Shown piece by piece: positions 34,580-47,056 of a stretch of 64,000 nucleotides of DNA. Both the position numbers and the translations under genes were made by a program. A model generated the notes under the pieces. That model was not told the origin of the DNA, did no database searches, and was given only the letters and a program-made list of their open reading frames with translations. Positions within the stretch are counted from its first letter, which is position 1. The number at the start of each line of letters is the position of its first letter. The stretch is from Rostratula benghalensis (lineage: Eukaryota; Chordata; Aves; Charadriiformes; Rostratulidae): contig VXAI01000377.1 in the NCBI GenBank assembly GCA_013399305.1, forward strand, positions 558,001 to 622,000, in the 5' to 3' direction.

Positions 34580-36511
34580 CAAAAGACAGATGTCCAGTTT
34601 CCTTAGCCCACTGCAGAGCTCTACAGGCATTCTCGCTTTGTTTCAAATCCTGAACTCCTACTGGAAATTATTCATGCAGACCAAAGCCGAACTGAGTGCA
34701 AGTGATCTGCATTGCAGATAAGGGACCTAAAAGATGTGTTTGGGAAGGAAAAGTTTAACTGATTGGCTAAATTACTTGACTTAAATACTTGTCTCCAAAG
34801 ATTATATTATTTAATCCTGTTGATATTTGCATGGTGATAGCTAGGTTTTATACTTTAATCTGTTGGAATTAAAGTGAATAAATTGGGTGATAACTCTTTA
34901 AAAATCATTCCTATCTCACCGATTTTATCTTTCCTTTGGGACTCAATGCTATTTTGATTCGATACTTGCCCTTTCTTCTGAATTCCACATTATACCAAAT
35001 TCATTACGATGATTGCTGTAATCTGTGTAGCCCTAACTGTAAGCCTCTTCGATAAACCTCTTCTGCTTTCTCTCTGCCAGGTTCTGTAATGGCATCAGGA
35101 CATGCAGGAGAGGACAGTCTCAGGCAAGACCCAGCCTATGAGATCAATTTGCCCATCACACCCCTGCTCCAGTTCTGGTGGACTGGAGGAGCCATGTTAT
35201 CAGTCACAGTGAAGGCCATATGAATGATATAAAGAAAACCTCCCTGACCGTTTTTGAAAAACCTACAGAGATCATAATAGTAATAATTTACTGCTCTCAG
35301 GTATATGGAAAATGCCATTTTCTTGTTGCCTGGTAAGAAAAAGCGAGAGGGATTTTGTGAATGCAGCAGATATATCAGTTAGAAGAAATCAGCTTCATAA
35401 AAACCACAAGGTTTCAGAAAGGGAAATTTTTAAATAGTTTCAGTTTAAAAGTTAGCTAATATTTATTTAAACAGTTACTAGGCTAACTCAATTAGCAACA
35501 GAAAAATTATTTTAAAATTAGAATTCTAAATCAAATCCTGAAAAAGATACAGAAGGGGTCCTAGTCTTGCAGCATTGCTGCTTAGTCAGAGCATTCAGAA
35601 TTCAAATCAGACTATTAAATGCAAAAAGATAATAATGCACAATGATTACTTTTGTTCACTTCTTCCAGCTTTGCTTTACAGATAAACTTTAAAAAATAAA
35701 CTTAAAACTCTGGCATTGTATTATCTCTGAAGTTACTAGGTATTAATAGTGAAATCCTAGATATGCTTTCCTTACCATGACTGCAGTGTGATAAAAAGTT
35801 TAGCTTAAGTGACAATGACAGGCTTAAAATCATAACCATAAGATGCTTTATACACAACAGTGCATAAGTTCTGTCGGGAAATAATGGACTGCATACACCC
35901 CCCTCTCCTTTCCTTAACAGATAAATCAGAAGTGCTATTCCTAAACCTTAAAACCAATGGTAGGTAAATAATCTGTTTAATTTATTAAGAGTTAATATGT
36001 GAGATTAAAAGACTTGATTCCTGAGTATTAGAAGAGTATCTACTAAACTGCACAACTTTGCAAGCCACTGACTTGGTTTTACTTTTCCTGACTGATCAAT
36101 TGCCGCAGTCACTGATCCATGTTCCTTGCACTGTGTGTAAAACAGCGAGTGCCTTTTGCCTCCCTGCAAACTGTGGGAGGGGAAAAAAAGGCTTCTGCTG
36201 TAAAGAAGTCCATAAACATCCATTGTGGGCTTAAAAAGCAGGAATACCTGCTGCAGTCATGCTGGAGGAGTTGTAAAGCAAGGGTCTGGTAACAAACTTG
36301 TCTTTGATGACTTCCTCACATAAATCGTCTTGTACCCAAATTCACAGGAGGAGAGTAAAATGAAACAGTGTCTCAAATTATCATTCATAAAAGAAAAATC
36401 CTGACCATCTGCAGCAACCTGCATTTCACAGCCATATGGGCGTAACATTGACCCAGGAGAAGAAATATGGGGACTGCCAGCCAAGTGGCAAAATGACAAG
36501 GAAAGACAGGA

Positions 36512-36953
36512 CCTCCAGGTGAAGGGCCTGGAGAATAAATCTCATGAAGAGTGGTTGAAGAAGCTGGGACTGTTTAGTTTGAGAAAGAGGAGGCTGAGGG
36601 GACACCTCATCACTCTCTACAACTACTTGAAAGGACATTGTAGAGAGGTTGCTGCTGGCCTCTTCTCACAGGTGATTAGCAATAGAACAAGAGGGAATGG
36701 CTTCAAGCTGCAAGAGGATAGGTTTAGCTTGGACATTAGGAAAAAAATCTTCAGAGAAAGAGTGGTCAGCCACTGGAATAGGCTGTCCAGGGAGGTGGTT
36801 GAGTCCCCATCCCATCATGTATTTAAGAGTCGTTTAGATGTGGTGTTGGGGGATATGGTGTAGGGGAGAGCTTTGTAGAGTAAGGCTGATGGTTGGACTT
36901 GATGATCCTAAGGGTCTTTTCCAAACTGAATGGTTCTATGATTCTATGATTCT
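36512..36953 (+). mobile_element. CR1 LINE 3' end with a 114-codon open frame
   Basis: An uninterrupted frame from 36519 to 36863 encodes the C-terminal part of the CR1 reverse transcriptase ([61 protein letters not shown]) and ends at its natural stop. The 3' end reads 'gatggttggacttgatgatcctaagggtct' and finishes with two ATTCTATG octamers. The tail belongs to a different subfamily from the copies at 19224, 26419 and 55470 and resembles that at 557-737. It is 5'-truncated and cannot move, despite the intact fragment. Confidence 0.94.
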
Positions 36954-39448
36954 CTGACACATCCTGAGGAACAACCAAGAAACGAAGGAAGGCCCATGCA
37001 CGCACTGGACAGCCCATTTAGGTACTTTGTCTCTATGTTGACTTGCACTGAACACCAAGTGTGTTTTTCATCACTTTATTCCTTATTAAGGTTGCCCCAT
37101 TATGGTGTGTGAGAGGAAGATGCTTACCTGTTTAAGTATTGCTAAAGCTCAACCTATATTGCATATCTATTTGCAGTATCTATACCTCAAACCAGGACAG
37201 CAGATCTTCCAAGGAATGAGAATCGAGATGCTTGGGGAAATGGGAGTGCTCTTGTCTATTCACGAATACCACATAGATCATCCACCTTTGACAAATTCTA
37301 GAGTTGCTTCTAGTCTAAAAGACAAAACAGAAGGAAAGAAAATGGTGACTTGTCTTATTAAAGAAGGACTGAGTTAAGAGATTTATCAGATTTTGATTAC
37401 TGGAGCATAAGTTATTCATTCTATCTCTATGCAGAAAAGACACAGTCAATGATTTTGGGCATTTGATTCAGTAATAATTACACATTGAGAAGGGCATTGC
37501 TTAGGTTATTTAAGTATCACCATAATTTTCCTAAGAATTCCAGCATTATGGACTACTGCCTCTTGGTAACCATTGTGGAAAAGCTTATCCCCTGAATCAA
37601 TCAGACCCTCAATATTTCCATTAAAAAAAACATTACGCTGTATTGCTGTAGCACTCTGCTTCTCACCAAGGATTGGTGAGAAAGGCACAGGGCTTGGACG
37701 AAGCCCTGTGCTAATGCACGTACAGGGTTTCCAGTTTAGTCCAGGTCTGCACCTGAATGGCTTAAAATGCAAGCAGAATGTAGGCAAAAGAAAGATCATA
37801 TTTGTATCTTAGAGCTGCTACAAATGTAAATTAGTTTAGTGCCAAAAAAAGCCTAGTGAAGACTCATTTTTCTTTTGCTATCATTTATTTTTTTAATCAG
37901 CACCAGTCTGGCAGGGAAGCACTTTCAGAAAGCACATCAGTCAGCAAATCTGACACTGTGTCTCAGTGAATGACCATGTTGATGTTATGCTGCAAATTTA
38001 CTTCCTGTATGGCAAATGAGAAACTCCCCAACTCAAAAATAGTCATGGAATTAAAGGCTGAAAAATCTTTCAAAACTCAGTTACATCACGTGTTCTGCAA
38101 CAGCACACAAGACGTGGCAGATGCACTACTCTGCACCCTCATAATGTCTGTGCTACAGTGAGACTTTCCAGCTAAGACACATCATACTCTGTGACTTGTC
38201 ACTCCTAACCAGAGGAGTTGCATCAACGCCTGCTTAACTGAAAGATTTCTATAAAATTACAAAAGAGCTATATTTCCTCCTACAAGATCTAAGCTCGCTG
38301 CCCAAAAAGTTAGTCTTTGAACTCTGGATGTGAACTTGGATCCCAGTACCCACATTTGTTAAAATAAACACTAAGTGACCTACGGCTGATTTACCACCAA
38401 AAATCAGCAGGCACAGGAAAGTAGGAAGGTTGGTATTAAATTGAATCTGATTGCCTCTCCACAAGTTACCCAGAAGCATTTCACTCACATTAGCATTGCA
38501 TTCAGGAGCCCACAAAAGGCAGAGTTAGAAACACAATTTTAAGAGACTTAAAATATTTATGGACTGTGGTTTCATGATTACAATAAAACCTATTTCACTT
38601 TTGGGGCATTGCCATTGTTCAGGTCTTCAGCTTATGAGGAGTTTTCCATTATTAACAGGAGATGGGCAAGTAATTTAATGGCTCTTTTAAACACTGAGCA
38701 AGTTGCTGAAGCGAGCCCATACAACTCTGGGAGGAATTTGTGCGTGCACTTCTAAATACAGTTTGACTCTTATCTCCAAAGATGACATGATTTTCTCCTT
38801 ACTCATCACTTCTGGCTCTGAAGCTAAATTTGTGTAACTTGCTCAGAAATGGAGTAAAAGAACATAGAAGAAGCATCTGCTGCAAGGGATTCCAGCCTCC
38901 GTAGAGCAGGAGCAGCTCAGATTCCTCAGCATGCATTTTTCAACATTGCAGCCTCTCAAGAAGTTTTGGCAAACTGGTGGACCCATTTAAAGATAATCAG
39001 AGGGAAAACTAATTCATACCATCTTGGTACTGCTCTGTTACTAAGATTTTCTATTACTGTAATTTCTTCTAATTGTGACCCCAACACACACACATATATA
39101 TGTATATTTGCAGAGACTATTTTGTTCTTTAGGGTCTTTTGAGTAAGAGTTGCAAAGGTTCCTATGATCAACTCTTCTCATAACCAGAAGTGGTATTTCA
39201 TTATATTCTGTAGAAAACTGGCCAAACGGCAGCATTTTGGCCTGCAATTTCCAGCACCAAATTAACCCTTCAATTTTGTATGAGAAGGGCTGCATCAAAA
39301 ACACATAGGTAGATCATATACCTCCCTGTGCAAGAAAACAGCCTTCTTTAATTAATCGTTATTAAGTGGAAATAGGGATGTCTTGTCTGGCACTGATTAT
39401 TAACATCAGGAAATTACTGTTGGGACTAGAAAGGAATTATTTCTCTAG
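36954..39448. other. Unique non-coding DNA, nothing recognised
   Basis: No repeat family or gene recognised. The short frames here are not protein-like. Confidence 0.6.
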
Positions 39449-39485
39449 GTCACTTCTCAGCCTTTTGGCTAAGATCAAGTGTAGT
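39449..39485 (+). pseudogene. U2 snRNA pseudogene, 3'-truncated (nucleotides 2-37)
   Basis: 39450-39485 matches the 5' end of U2 snRNA from nucleotide 2 to 37, covering stem-loop I (…CCTTTTGGCTAAG…) and most of the branch-point recognition element, and stopping inside GTAGTA. Only two positions differ, U2 G4 (39452, A) and G11 (39459, A). Both are the G of a CpG in U2, as expected from methyl-CpG decay. Past nucleotide 37 the match ends and GTAGT is tandemly repeated (39481-39494). Truncated U2 copies made by reverse transcription are known in vertebrates. No target duplication or poly-A tail is visible. It cannot be a working U2 gene. Confidence 0.85.
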
Positions 39486-39957
39486 GTAGTGTAGCTTTAA
39501 ACTGCCGACTGGTTTTAAACTGCAAATATATTATAGTAGGAACTGACTAACTCTCCTGCAGACACAGCCATAAGCAACTCCTTTTTCTTACAGGAGGCAG
39601 AGGTGCTACACCCCACTCTGTCAGATGCTTGTGATAACCATGGGTCAGAAAGGCTGAATATTTCCATTTATGGGGATTAAGCAAAGTCATGGCTTCGATA
39701 AAAAATTGCTTCTGTTTTCAAAAAGGTTTATAAGGAAATAGAAGGCATTTCAGAAATGCATATCACACTCAACTGATTTCCTCAGCAAAAAAGTACAGAA
39801 CTTGTATATTTTTATTTCTAAAATTATTTTTTAAAAAAATGTTAGCTTTAGATCAGAGCATATAAAATTACTTCATTTCATGTCAATCTGAAGGAAACCT
39901 CAAGAGCTAAGCATTTCTGTAGTTCAAAAAACAAAAAACCCCAACAAAAAGCCCATT

Positions 39958-39971
39958 GCACCATCTGCTGG
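39958..39971 (-). promoter_or_regulatory. Weak CTCF-like motif
   Basis: The minus strand reads CCAGCAGATGGTGC, one mismatch from the core CCASYAGRKGGCRS pattern. Such matches are common by chance. Confidence 0.18.
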
Positions 39972-42378
39972 ACACTTTTTAAAACTAGTTCTGAAAAAAT
40001 CCAACACTCTCCACAGGTACAGGCTGCTTATTTCACACCTTGAGCTCAGGCAGAAAGACTGTGTCAAAATGCAGTAACTGCAAGCATTTAGAATCATCCT
40101 GAGAGTCCAGATTTCTGCTGAAGATAGAAGTGGAGTCTACCAGCATCAAGGGTAACACTTCTGAGTGCTTTCTGTTTTGATATGACAGCCTGGTAGAAAG
40201 CAGGATGAGTGAGCTCTCCAATCCACATTTAGCAAAGACGATGACTGTAGGCTTCTTTTTTTTTTTTCCCCCATCTCTTTGAGAGGTTTGTGCATGCCGC
40301 TCATACCACCTGGCAATGTATCTAGAGGATGGCGGATATAAACAATTCTTTATATAAGTTTTAAAATATGAAATTGTTGAAGTCTATGGGTTTAGGAAAT
40401 CAGTTTCACAAGTTCACTGGCAGGTCTAAAATAATATATAAACTTTTAGTATAGTTGCATCACAAAAATTCCTGGGTCCTAAAAAAAGACAATCCTCAAT
40501 CCCTGCAGATAACTTGGATCCAGAAAATCCTGAATGTGAATCCTAAATGGGCTATCATACAGTCTGACTCTGGGAGTTAAACCACTACTGTCATAGAGAT
40601 TACTTTGATTTTGCCAGATAAAAACTCATCTGATTTCTAGTCCGTATTTTGGTGTTGGTTTTAACCAGTAAAATCCTACATGGCTAGAAACTCCCAGTAC
40701 TGACATGGTGATACACTTCATCAATCCAACCTTATTTGAAAAAGGACAGAAGGGAAGAAGGGGGGGAGAGTAGCAGTATTCTACTTTTACACTTAAATTT
40801 TTCTGGCTGCTACATTTTGCCTAGCTATTCACTTCAGACACAACTTTTCAGCTGGCAGAAGCAATGATTGTACTTTGAATTCCATAAAAACGTGCCTTCA
40901 GCCTGCATGTTCATTTTATGCCCTTTTTGTCCCTGAATGCTTTCTTGGCAAGTCTGAAAAGATATGAAGAAAGTGTCATTACTGTATCCACAGCTTCTAC
41001 ATCTAAATTTGGACCTTTGAGAAGCAGGTATTAAATTTTAACACAGTCAATGAAGATGAGGAACAGAAAACCTGCTTAAGAACTCCCAATGACCACATCA
41101 TAAAGATTGAATTTCCCTGTAAAATAGTCTGGGCATCACAGCGATTGATGCTACAGATAAAGCAGTGATGCTTGGCATGTTTGGAATTTCATCCAAGTTT
41201 TCTTATTTGTATTTGTCTTTCTTATCCCTAATCCAGTGGTAAGTGACTCAAATAAATAAAGCCAGTTTCTGCTCAAGCACCCCATTATTTTCCTTCTAGA
41301 GAAGTCACAGTTTCATCAAACCCACCAGTATAAAACTCAATAGTTCTGTATACTACTGGCTAAATAAATAATTCGACAGCAGTAAGTAATACCTTATACC
41401 ATTTTTCAGTGATAGTAGTACCTGCAAATTACATTTTCTTTGCTCTTGGTAAGAGGAGCTCTGGGCAGGGAGAAGACTGTCCTGCCTGGCGATCCCAGGC
41501 TATTCTAGAAGATGTCACTGAAAATAATCTCTTCCAGCCCCAGCCTGTAATTTTATTCACCTACAATTCAGCTGACACTGTTGCCCTGGATTCCTCCTTG
41601 TTGTTAGAGATTAAAATGGCTGAAGTCAAAACCATGAAATGCTATGCTATTTCAAAAATCTATTTGGGAATTCAAACCCAGGGATAACTGGACTCTAGAA
41701 TAGCTCTTATGCCCTACTGACACTTTAAAATCCTTTCCTCCCTCAAGTCGCAACTGTAAAGCCAGCTTTAAAACATGTCCATATGAATGTATTTGATTTC
41801 TGCTGAGTGTCTTTGCCCTCTCCTCCTCCTTCAGTTGCAGCAAGTTCACAGGCAGAGAAAGAGAAGTTAAAGAAACGCATCCAAGAAAAACTTAAATCTT
41901 AGTTCACTCTGCCTCATGCAGACAAGGCAGGCATGAAAATCACCCTGAAAATTCAAGTTTGCATAATTTTTCAAGTACCCCCTTGAGAAACTTCCTAGTA
42001 ATCAAATTGTTCCTAGATCTGCTGAAGCTTATTAAGAAACACCTCTGTAAGCAGAAACACGAAGACCTCTCTGCCACCTGTTTTATCTCAGTGAAGAATT
42101 TGTTGGGTATGGGTCCTAATTGGCTTCTCCATAATCTAGTTCTGACACCAACTGCATATATGGAGAGGTCTCCAGAGGCTGAAAGACTCTGCTGTTGTTG
42201 CAAGCACAGAACAGCTTCTAGGGTTTACAAGACTGAGGGCACTCAGAGGGGATTTAGACATCCAGCCAGAATTGAACATCAATGAATCAGCAGTCAGTAA
42301 GTGGAGGACCTCTAGGAAATAAGCTGGATAGAAATACGAGTGATTATCATTTCAAGCATGTTTTATGCTGAAATCCTT

Positions 42379-42393
42379 TATATATATATATAT
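42379..42393. repeat. (TA)n microsatellite
   Basis: About seven uninterrupted TA units. Confidence 0.85.
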
Positions 42394-42904
42394 CAGAATA
42401 CACGGGTACAGCTTAGACACTAATATGATGCAGGTAGAAATCACATCCAGACAGAATAAAAAACAAAGTAGTTTTGGCTGCTCTGAGCTGACAAAGCCTC
42501 AGTTTGGGCTTATTAAGTACTCAGCTGGGAGGCCAGAGAGCTGGGCTCCCCATTCCTGCTGATGACTTTATGCCCTAAAAAAACAGTACTAAGTACGCAA
42601 TGTATTTCATTAGAGTTGACATCATTGTGGATATGGGTGTAAAAAACCCCACTTGACTCTTAGCATGAAACACTCTTGCTGGAAGACAAATTTACAGCTA
42701 AGGATAATGGTGAAATACAGAGAATCACAGCTCTACTGCATCCCTAACTCCCCAGGAGAGACTGAAGTACCAAACACTGCCCAGCTATCTGGAAAAAAAG
42801 ATTTTTGTTTTCTCTCTCATTTGCTCTGGCTGCTTGCCAAGAGTTTGCAGGCAATTTCCACATGGATTTCTGGATTTTCCAGCCTTCCTATGATTTTACA
42901 TTTA

Positions 42905-42928
42905 CATACACACACACACATATATATG
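42905..42928. repeat. (CA)n(TA)n microsatellite
   Basis: Short compound run: atacacacacacacacatatatat. Confidence 0.85.
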
Positions 42929-43070
42929 CATTCAGTAAGGTCTTTGGAGTATGATCAGCACAGACCTAGAGGGGAGCCAGCTTCTAGAGGTTGCAATACC
43001 TGCAACAGAGACCCATGCTGTTTCAAGATGAAGGATGAAGTTGATCTCTTTAATATAGGGCTGCATTTAG

Positions 43071-43153
43071 CTTTAATATATACATAATATACACACATAT
43101 TGGACTTTAATATATACATATTGGACTTTAATATATACATAATATACACACAT
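43071..43153. repeat. AT-rich minisatellite-like duplication
   Basis: A 28-bp sequence starting ctttaatatatacat is repeated exactly at 43071-43098 and 43126-43153. Between and overlapping them, a 21-bp unit starting ttggactttaat is tandemly duplicated without change (43100-43120, 43121-43141). Nested slippage or unequal exchange explains it. Confidence 0.9.
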
Positions 43154-44080
43154 GTGTATGATACGTATATAAAATAAACATGGTTTTAAATAGAACTGGT
43201 ATTCTCAGCAGCAGAAGAAAAAGGGCTCATCAGCTGATTTTTTCCAACAAAAAAGTTATACTCAAAGGCATCCAAAGGCCATTGAAATAATGAAAAATCT
43301 CAAAGTGGTTCCAGAAGGACATGTACCAAGTGCTTGGCCCCTGTGAGGGAATGGCAGATTTGGACCCTGTTTCATTGGCAAAAAATGTCATTACTGCAAT
43401 CCTGACAGATGGCCAACAGCCAGAGACATTGTTTGAACCATTTCAGTCATACTTTGGTTGTCTCTAACCTAGGGGAAATGGAGCCATAAACAGGCTATTA
43501 CGATAAATAATCTACTATTTTCATAAGGGAATCTCTACACATAAATAAGCTGAAGAACAATGCATGTGGGAGGTCGTATCACTAGAGCAATGTAGCTGAT
43601 GCAATGCAATTTTCCACACACCAAATGGTAGCTATTTTATTTTTTTTTTGCCAACTCACAGGCATTGGATAAGACACCTTGTGATATAAAGCCATTTCTA
43701 ATCACTTACCCACTAAAGTATGGTGAAACAATCAATGTAATTAAGATTAAATAGTGTTAGTGTGAAAAAAGTGTCCGAGACCTTTGTATTAAAGCTTAAG
43801 AACATCAAAGATAAAAAGCTACTTGTGTCCTCTCCAGAGGCCAAAAACTTCCCCTTTTCTCATCCAACAAAACAAAAAAATGAAATAAACCAACTGACTT
43901 TCTTCCAGAAATGGCTTCCCATACTGCCATTATTTAATCCTCAAGGTGACCTAATTTAGGCTGAAAGTACCAATAGATTACCAGGAGAAAAGAGTAAAAA
44001 TAGCACAGAAATGGTATGTGCCATTCTCCTGAGACTCATAAACATGAAGGACAAGGACAGAATCTTGCTGTCAGTTCAAG

Positions 44081-44116
44081 AAAAAAAAAAAAAAAAAGAA
44101 AGAAAGAAAAAAAAAA
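44081..44116. repeat. Poly-A / (GAAA)n tract
   Basis: Seventeen A followed by gaaagaaagaaa and another A run. It could be a decayed poly-A tail, but no retrocopy is recognisable before it. Confidence 0.85.
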
Positions 44117-47029
44117 GATGAAGAAAGGAAAAGAATAGTAGAATCCAACCCCGCTCCACTCTCCAAAGTATAAACTTCCACCCCCAAAATAGACTCAGGT
44201 CGTTTGAACAGATAAGCTTTGCTTTCTTTAAAAGAAACTCTAGCAGGATTTTAAATTAACCTAAAGATTTAAGAAAGTGTACTTTTCTATAGTTTTGCTA
44301 AAGCGTGGGAAGGAATTATGAATCATTTCAGAAAATTATTAGCATGGTCTGAATTCTTTGTATTTAGATCAGGAAACAAACATAATAGAAAATGCCCCAA
44401 AGTAATCCCTCCCCCAGAAACCCTTTCTGTGGAAGCTAACCATTTGTTCCCTTTAAAATCTCCAGCACAGCTTGAGTCTGCACATAACACATTTTAAATA
44501 TACATTAGTGAGATGGGGGGCGGTGTGTTCAAGCTTTTTATATCATCCTGAGGAACACAACAGCCATAGTAGCAATCACTTATTTAAAGTCTCTTTTCTA
44601 CCAGAACCGCTGATGTCAAGAAGCAGCAACAACTGTGACTTCATCAATAATTTAATACCTGGCTTGCTTTGATTTCCAGAAGACTGCACTTCCTCTAGTA
44701 GCATTGAGAAGGAGAAGACGGAATAGGAAGCCCAAGAGAGACAGCAACTGGAAACAGACCACAGCCAAAGAAAAGATCAGAGTAGAAAGGCAATGTGACA
44801 AGATCTGGTTTTCACTCTCATTTTCCACCAGCAGGATCTTGCCTCACCCTCCTCTACACAATGAGCTCCAGGAAAAGCATGTGGCGCTCTTGATCTCCAG
44901 CAGTGAAAGAGACCCCATGTTGTAAGCTAATGCTCCCTCCAGTCACCTTAAATTATATAATGAGCATAGCAGAATTTGATGATATCTATGGTACATTTAT
45001 GCACACGTAGAGGAGCCTGACTGTTAGGAGTAACCCTACATATATCCCCCAGGGAAAGTTCAATAGAGAGTGACAGCCAAACACAGCCCTCCCTTAAGCA
45101 GCTGGGCTTTGTCCTTCATCTTTAAACACCATGAGTCTCCTCCGTAGTAGGACCCTGGGAAACATGCTCCCCTGTAAAACAGGACTGTGCTGATCACACT
45201 CCCAACACCCTAGTGAGGACCCTGCTATGCCCCACATCTAACGGTGCATCACTGTTGGTGACAGTGCTCTAGTACAGAAAACGTACTGACAGATGGCAAG
45301 TTTCTGTCTACACACAGTGCTCTGCCCACTCATCATTTGAACTTGATTTTTAAAATGCTAAGGAAAAAAATGAATGAATGCTTACCATAGCTACATCAAC
45401 AAAATAGAGTTCACAATTGCAGGAAAATGTATGTACTTACATGCATATAATTGCACTGAAAAGCACTTTGGTTTTTGTGTTAAATATGTTAAGAGATAAC
45501 AGGCTTGCATTTAGGCATATTGCAGAGCTTCCTAGCCAGCGTAATCATTCAAGGAGAAGCCTGGAAGGAAATAGTAGGAAATTCCATCCTTGCTTTCATT
45601 TTTCCAGTATTTTTACAAACCAGAAAACAATCCTTTGAGAACATCCTAAAATCCAAAACCAGGCATAACTTCCTTTAGGATTAATTCAGCCTTTAGATAG
45701 GTACACACTGTTCACTCTGACTGTTTTTCATAAATATCTAGGAGGATAACAGCCTTTAGTGAAGGGGTTTAACTATGTTTAGACCTGATTTTGCAAAATA
45801 GAGTGCAAGTTCAGAGTAAAACCTTTTCTGAGATCTAATTCTCCAGATAGCAGGTTTGATCCTCATCTTATTTCCAGCAATTCCACAAAAGTCACTTTGC
45901 TCCACTGATTTGTGAAACAGGTTCAGAGACTTCAGAACAGGTCTTCAAATAGATAAATATGAATCCTGCACCCTGCCCTCATGTCAACACTGAGTGGAGG
46001 ATTTCTCCACTAATTACAAGAAAGCCTGGTAAATCAAAGCAGATGAAAGTTATGCTACTAAGGAAATTATGTTTGCATCAAGTTTTTCATTTGTTTGTGG
46101 AATTTCACAGCTATCCAAATCACAGATATTTTTAATGCAGGTAGATATACACATCATGAGTGAGAAGTATGAGCCTCGAAGATGTGTTCACAGCTGGCAC
46201 ACACTGACACTTGCGTCCTGCTGTGGTTCTTCTACCCTACTTCATCAACAATAGAAGACAAACAAGCAGCGCGTAAAATGGATCCCTTCCAAATTTCCTT
46301 AAGAACACTGCTGTTGATGAAGCCTAATCCAAATGACCATTTAAAATTAAAATCTAAGTTGAGTGTAACAGATCAGCCTCTGTATATTACAGGTAAAACA
46401 CATGTATGTACCTTTCATTTTTTTCTTTATCATTATGTATCGCTTCAGTTTACCATTACAAAAAAACCCCAAACAATCAAAACCAACACAACGTGTATCA
46501 TCAGCACATTCTTATCAGGTAAATTAAGTACATACTCAGGAGAGAGGAAAATGTCGTTAAATGACAGACTTTAGTAAGGCAAGTTGTGGGGAACACTGCT
46601 GTTGTAGGTCAAGTTGGTACAGCTCCAGCTACTGACCCTGCAGGCTGCTGTGTCACCAGGGGAGAGAGGATGTGCAGTCCCCTTCACAAGGCAGAGCTTC
46701 TGCTCATCTCTGATGAAGCAGTTCACATCAAAATGCAGGACTACAAGCTAGATCATGTCTGCCGTGGGGACGGAAACACTCTGTGAAAGGGTAGTGACAT
46801 CTCAAACTGCTACAGCTGTTCGTTCAATGAGCATGAGCCCTAAATCTTCACACTGTATCTCTAGGATTAGTCCAGCTTTACCACTATATTGTCTAAGACA
46901 GGTTAAATCACCCATCTACATCTCCCACCCTGCCCCATCCCTTCAGTTCCTCTCATGCATTGTGATTTTAACCACTAGTGGAGCATTGGTAGACCTCTCA
47001 GTCTGTTTCAGTCTCTAGCCCCTACTATA

Positions 47030-47056
47030 ACAAAACAAAACAGAACAAAACAAAAT
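47030..47056. repeat. (ACAAA)n simple repeat
   Basis: Five imperfect pentamer units, one interrupted by G. Confidence 0.8.

Larger units (their letters stand above)
29967..36511. other. Unique non-coding DNA with two GC-richer open blocks
   Basis: No transposon recognised in 6.5 kb. T17 and T23 tracts occur at 32484-32500 and 34557-34579. Two locally GC-richer blocks stay open on both strands: 31448-31784 and 33705-34211. Neither matches a family I know. Confidence 0.55.
39486..46999. other. Unique non-coding DNA with microsatellites
   Basis: No gene or transposon recognised. Simple repeats at 42379-42393, 42905-42928, 43071-43153 and 44081-44116 are listed separately. A possible CTCF-like motif lies at 39958-39971. 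The 144-codon frame at 42653-43087 runs through a microsatellite and is not accepted as a gene. Confidence 0.6.

Noticed and set aside
37184..37199. acctcaaaccaggaca, identical to the LTR terminus at 13599-13614
   Set aside because: The similarity does not extend beyond these 16 bases on either side, so no LTR is present.
42653..43087. 144-codon open frame
   Set aside because: It crosses a CA/TA microsatellite coding for a His/Thr run, and the rest is not protein-like.
46182..46574. 130-codon open frame, plus strand
   Set aside because: The composition is typical of translated AT-rich non-coding DNA, with no motif, splice border or repeat support.
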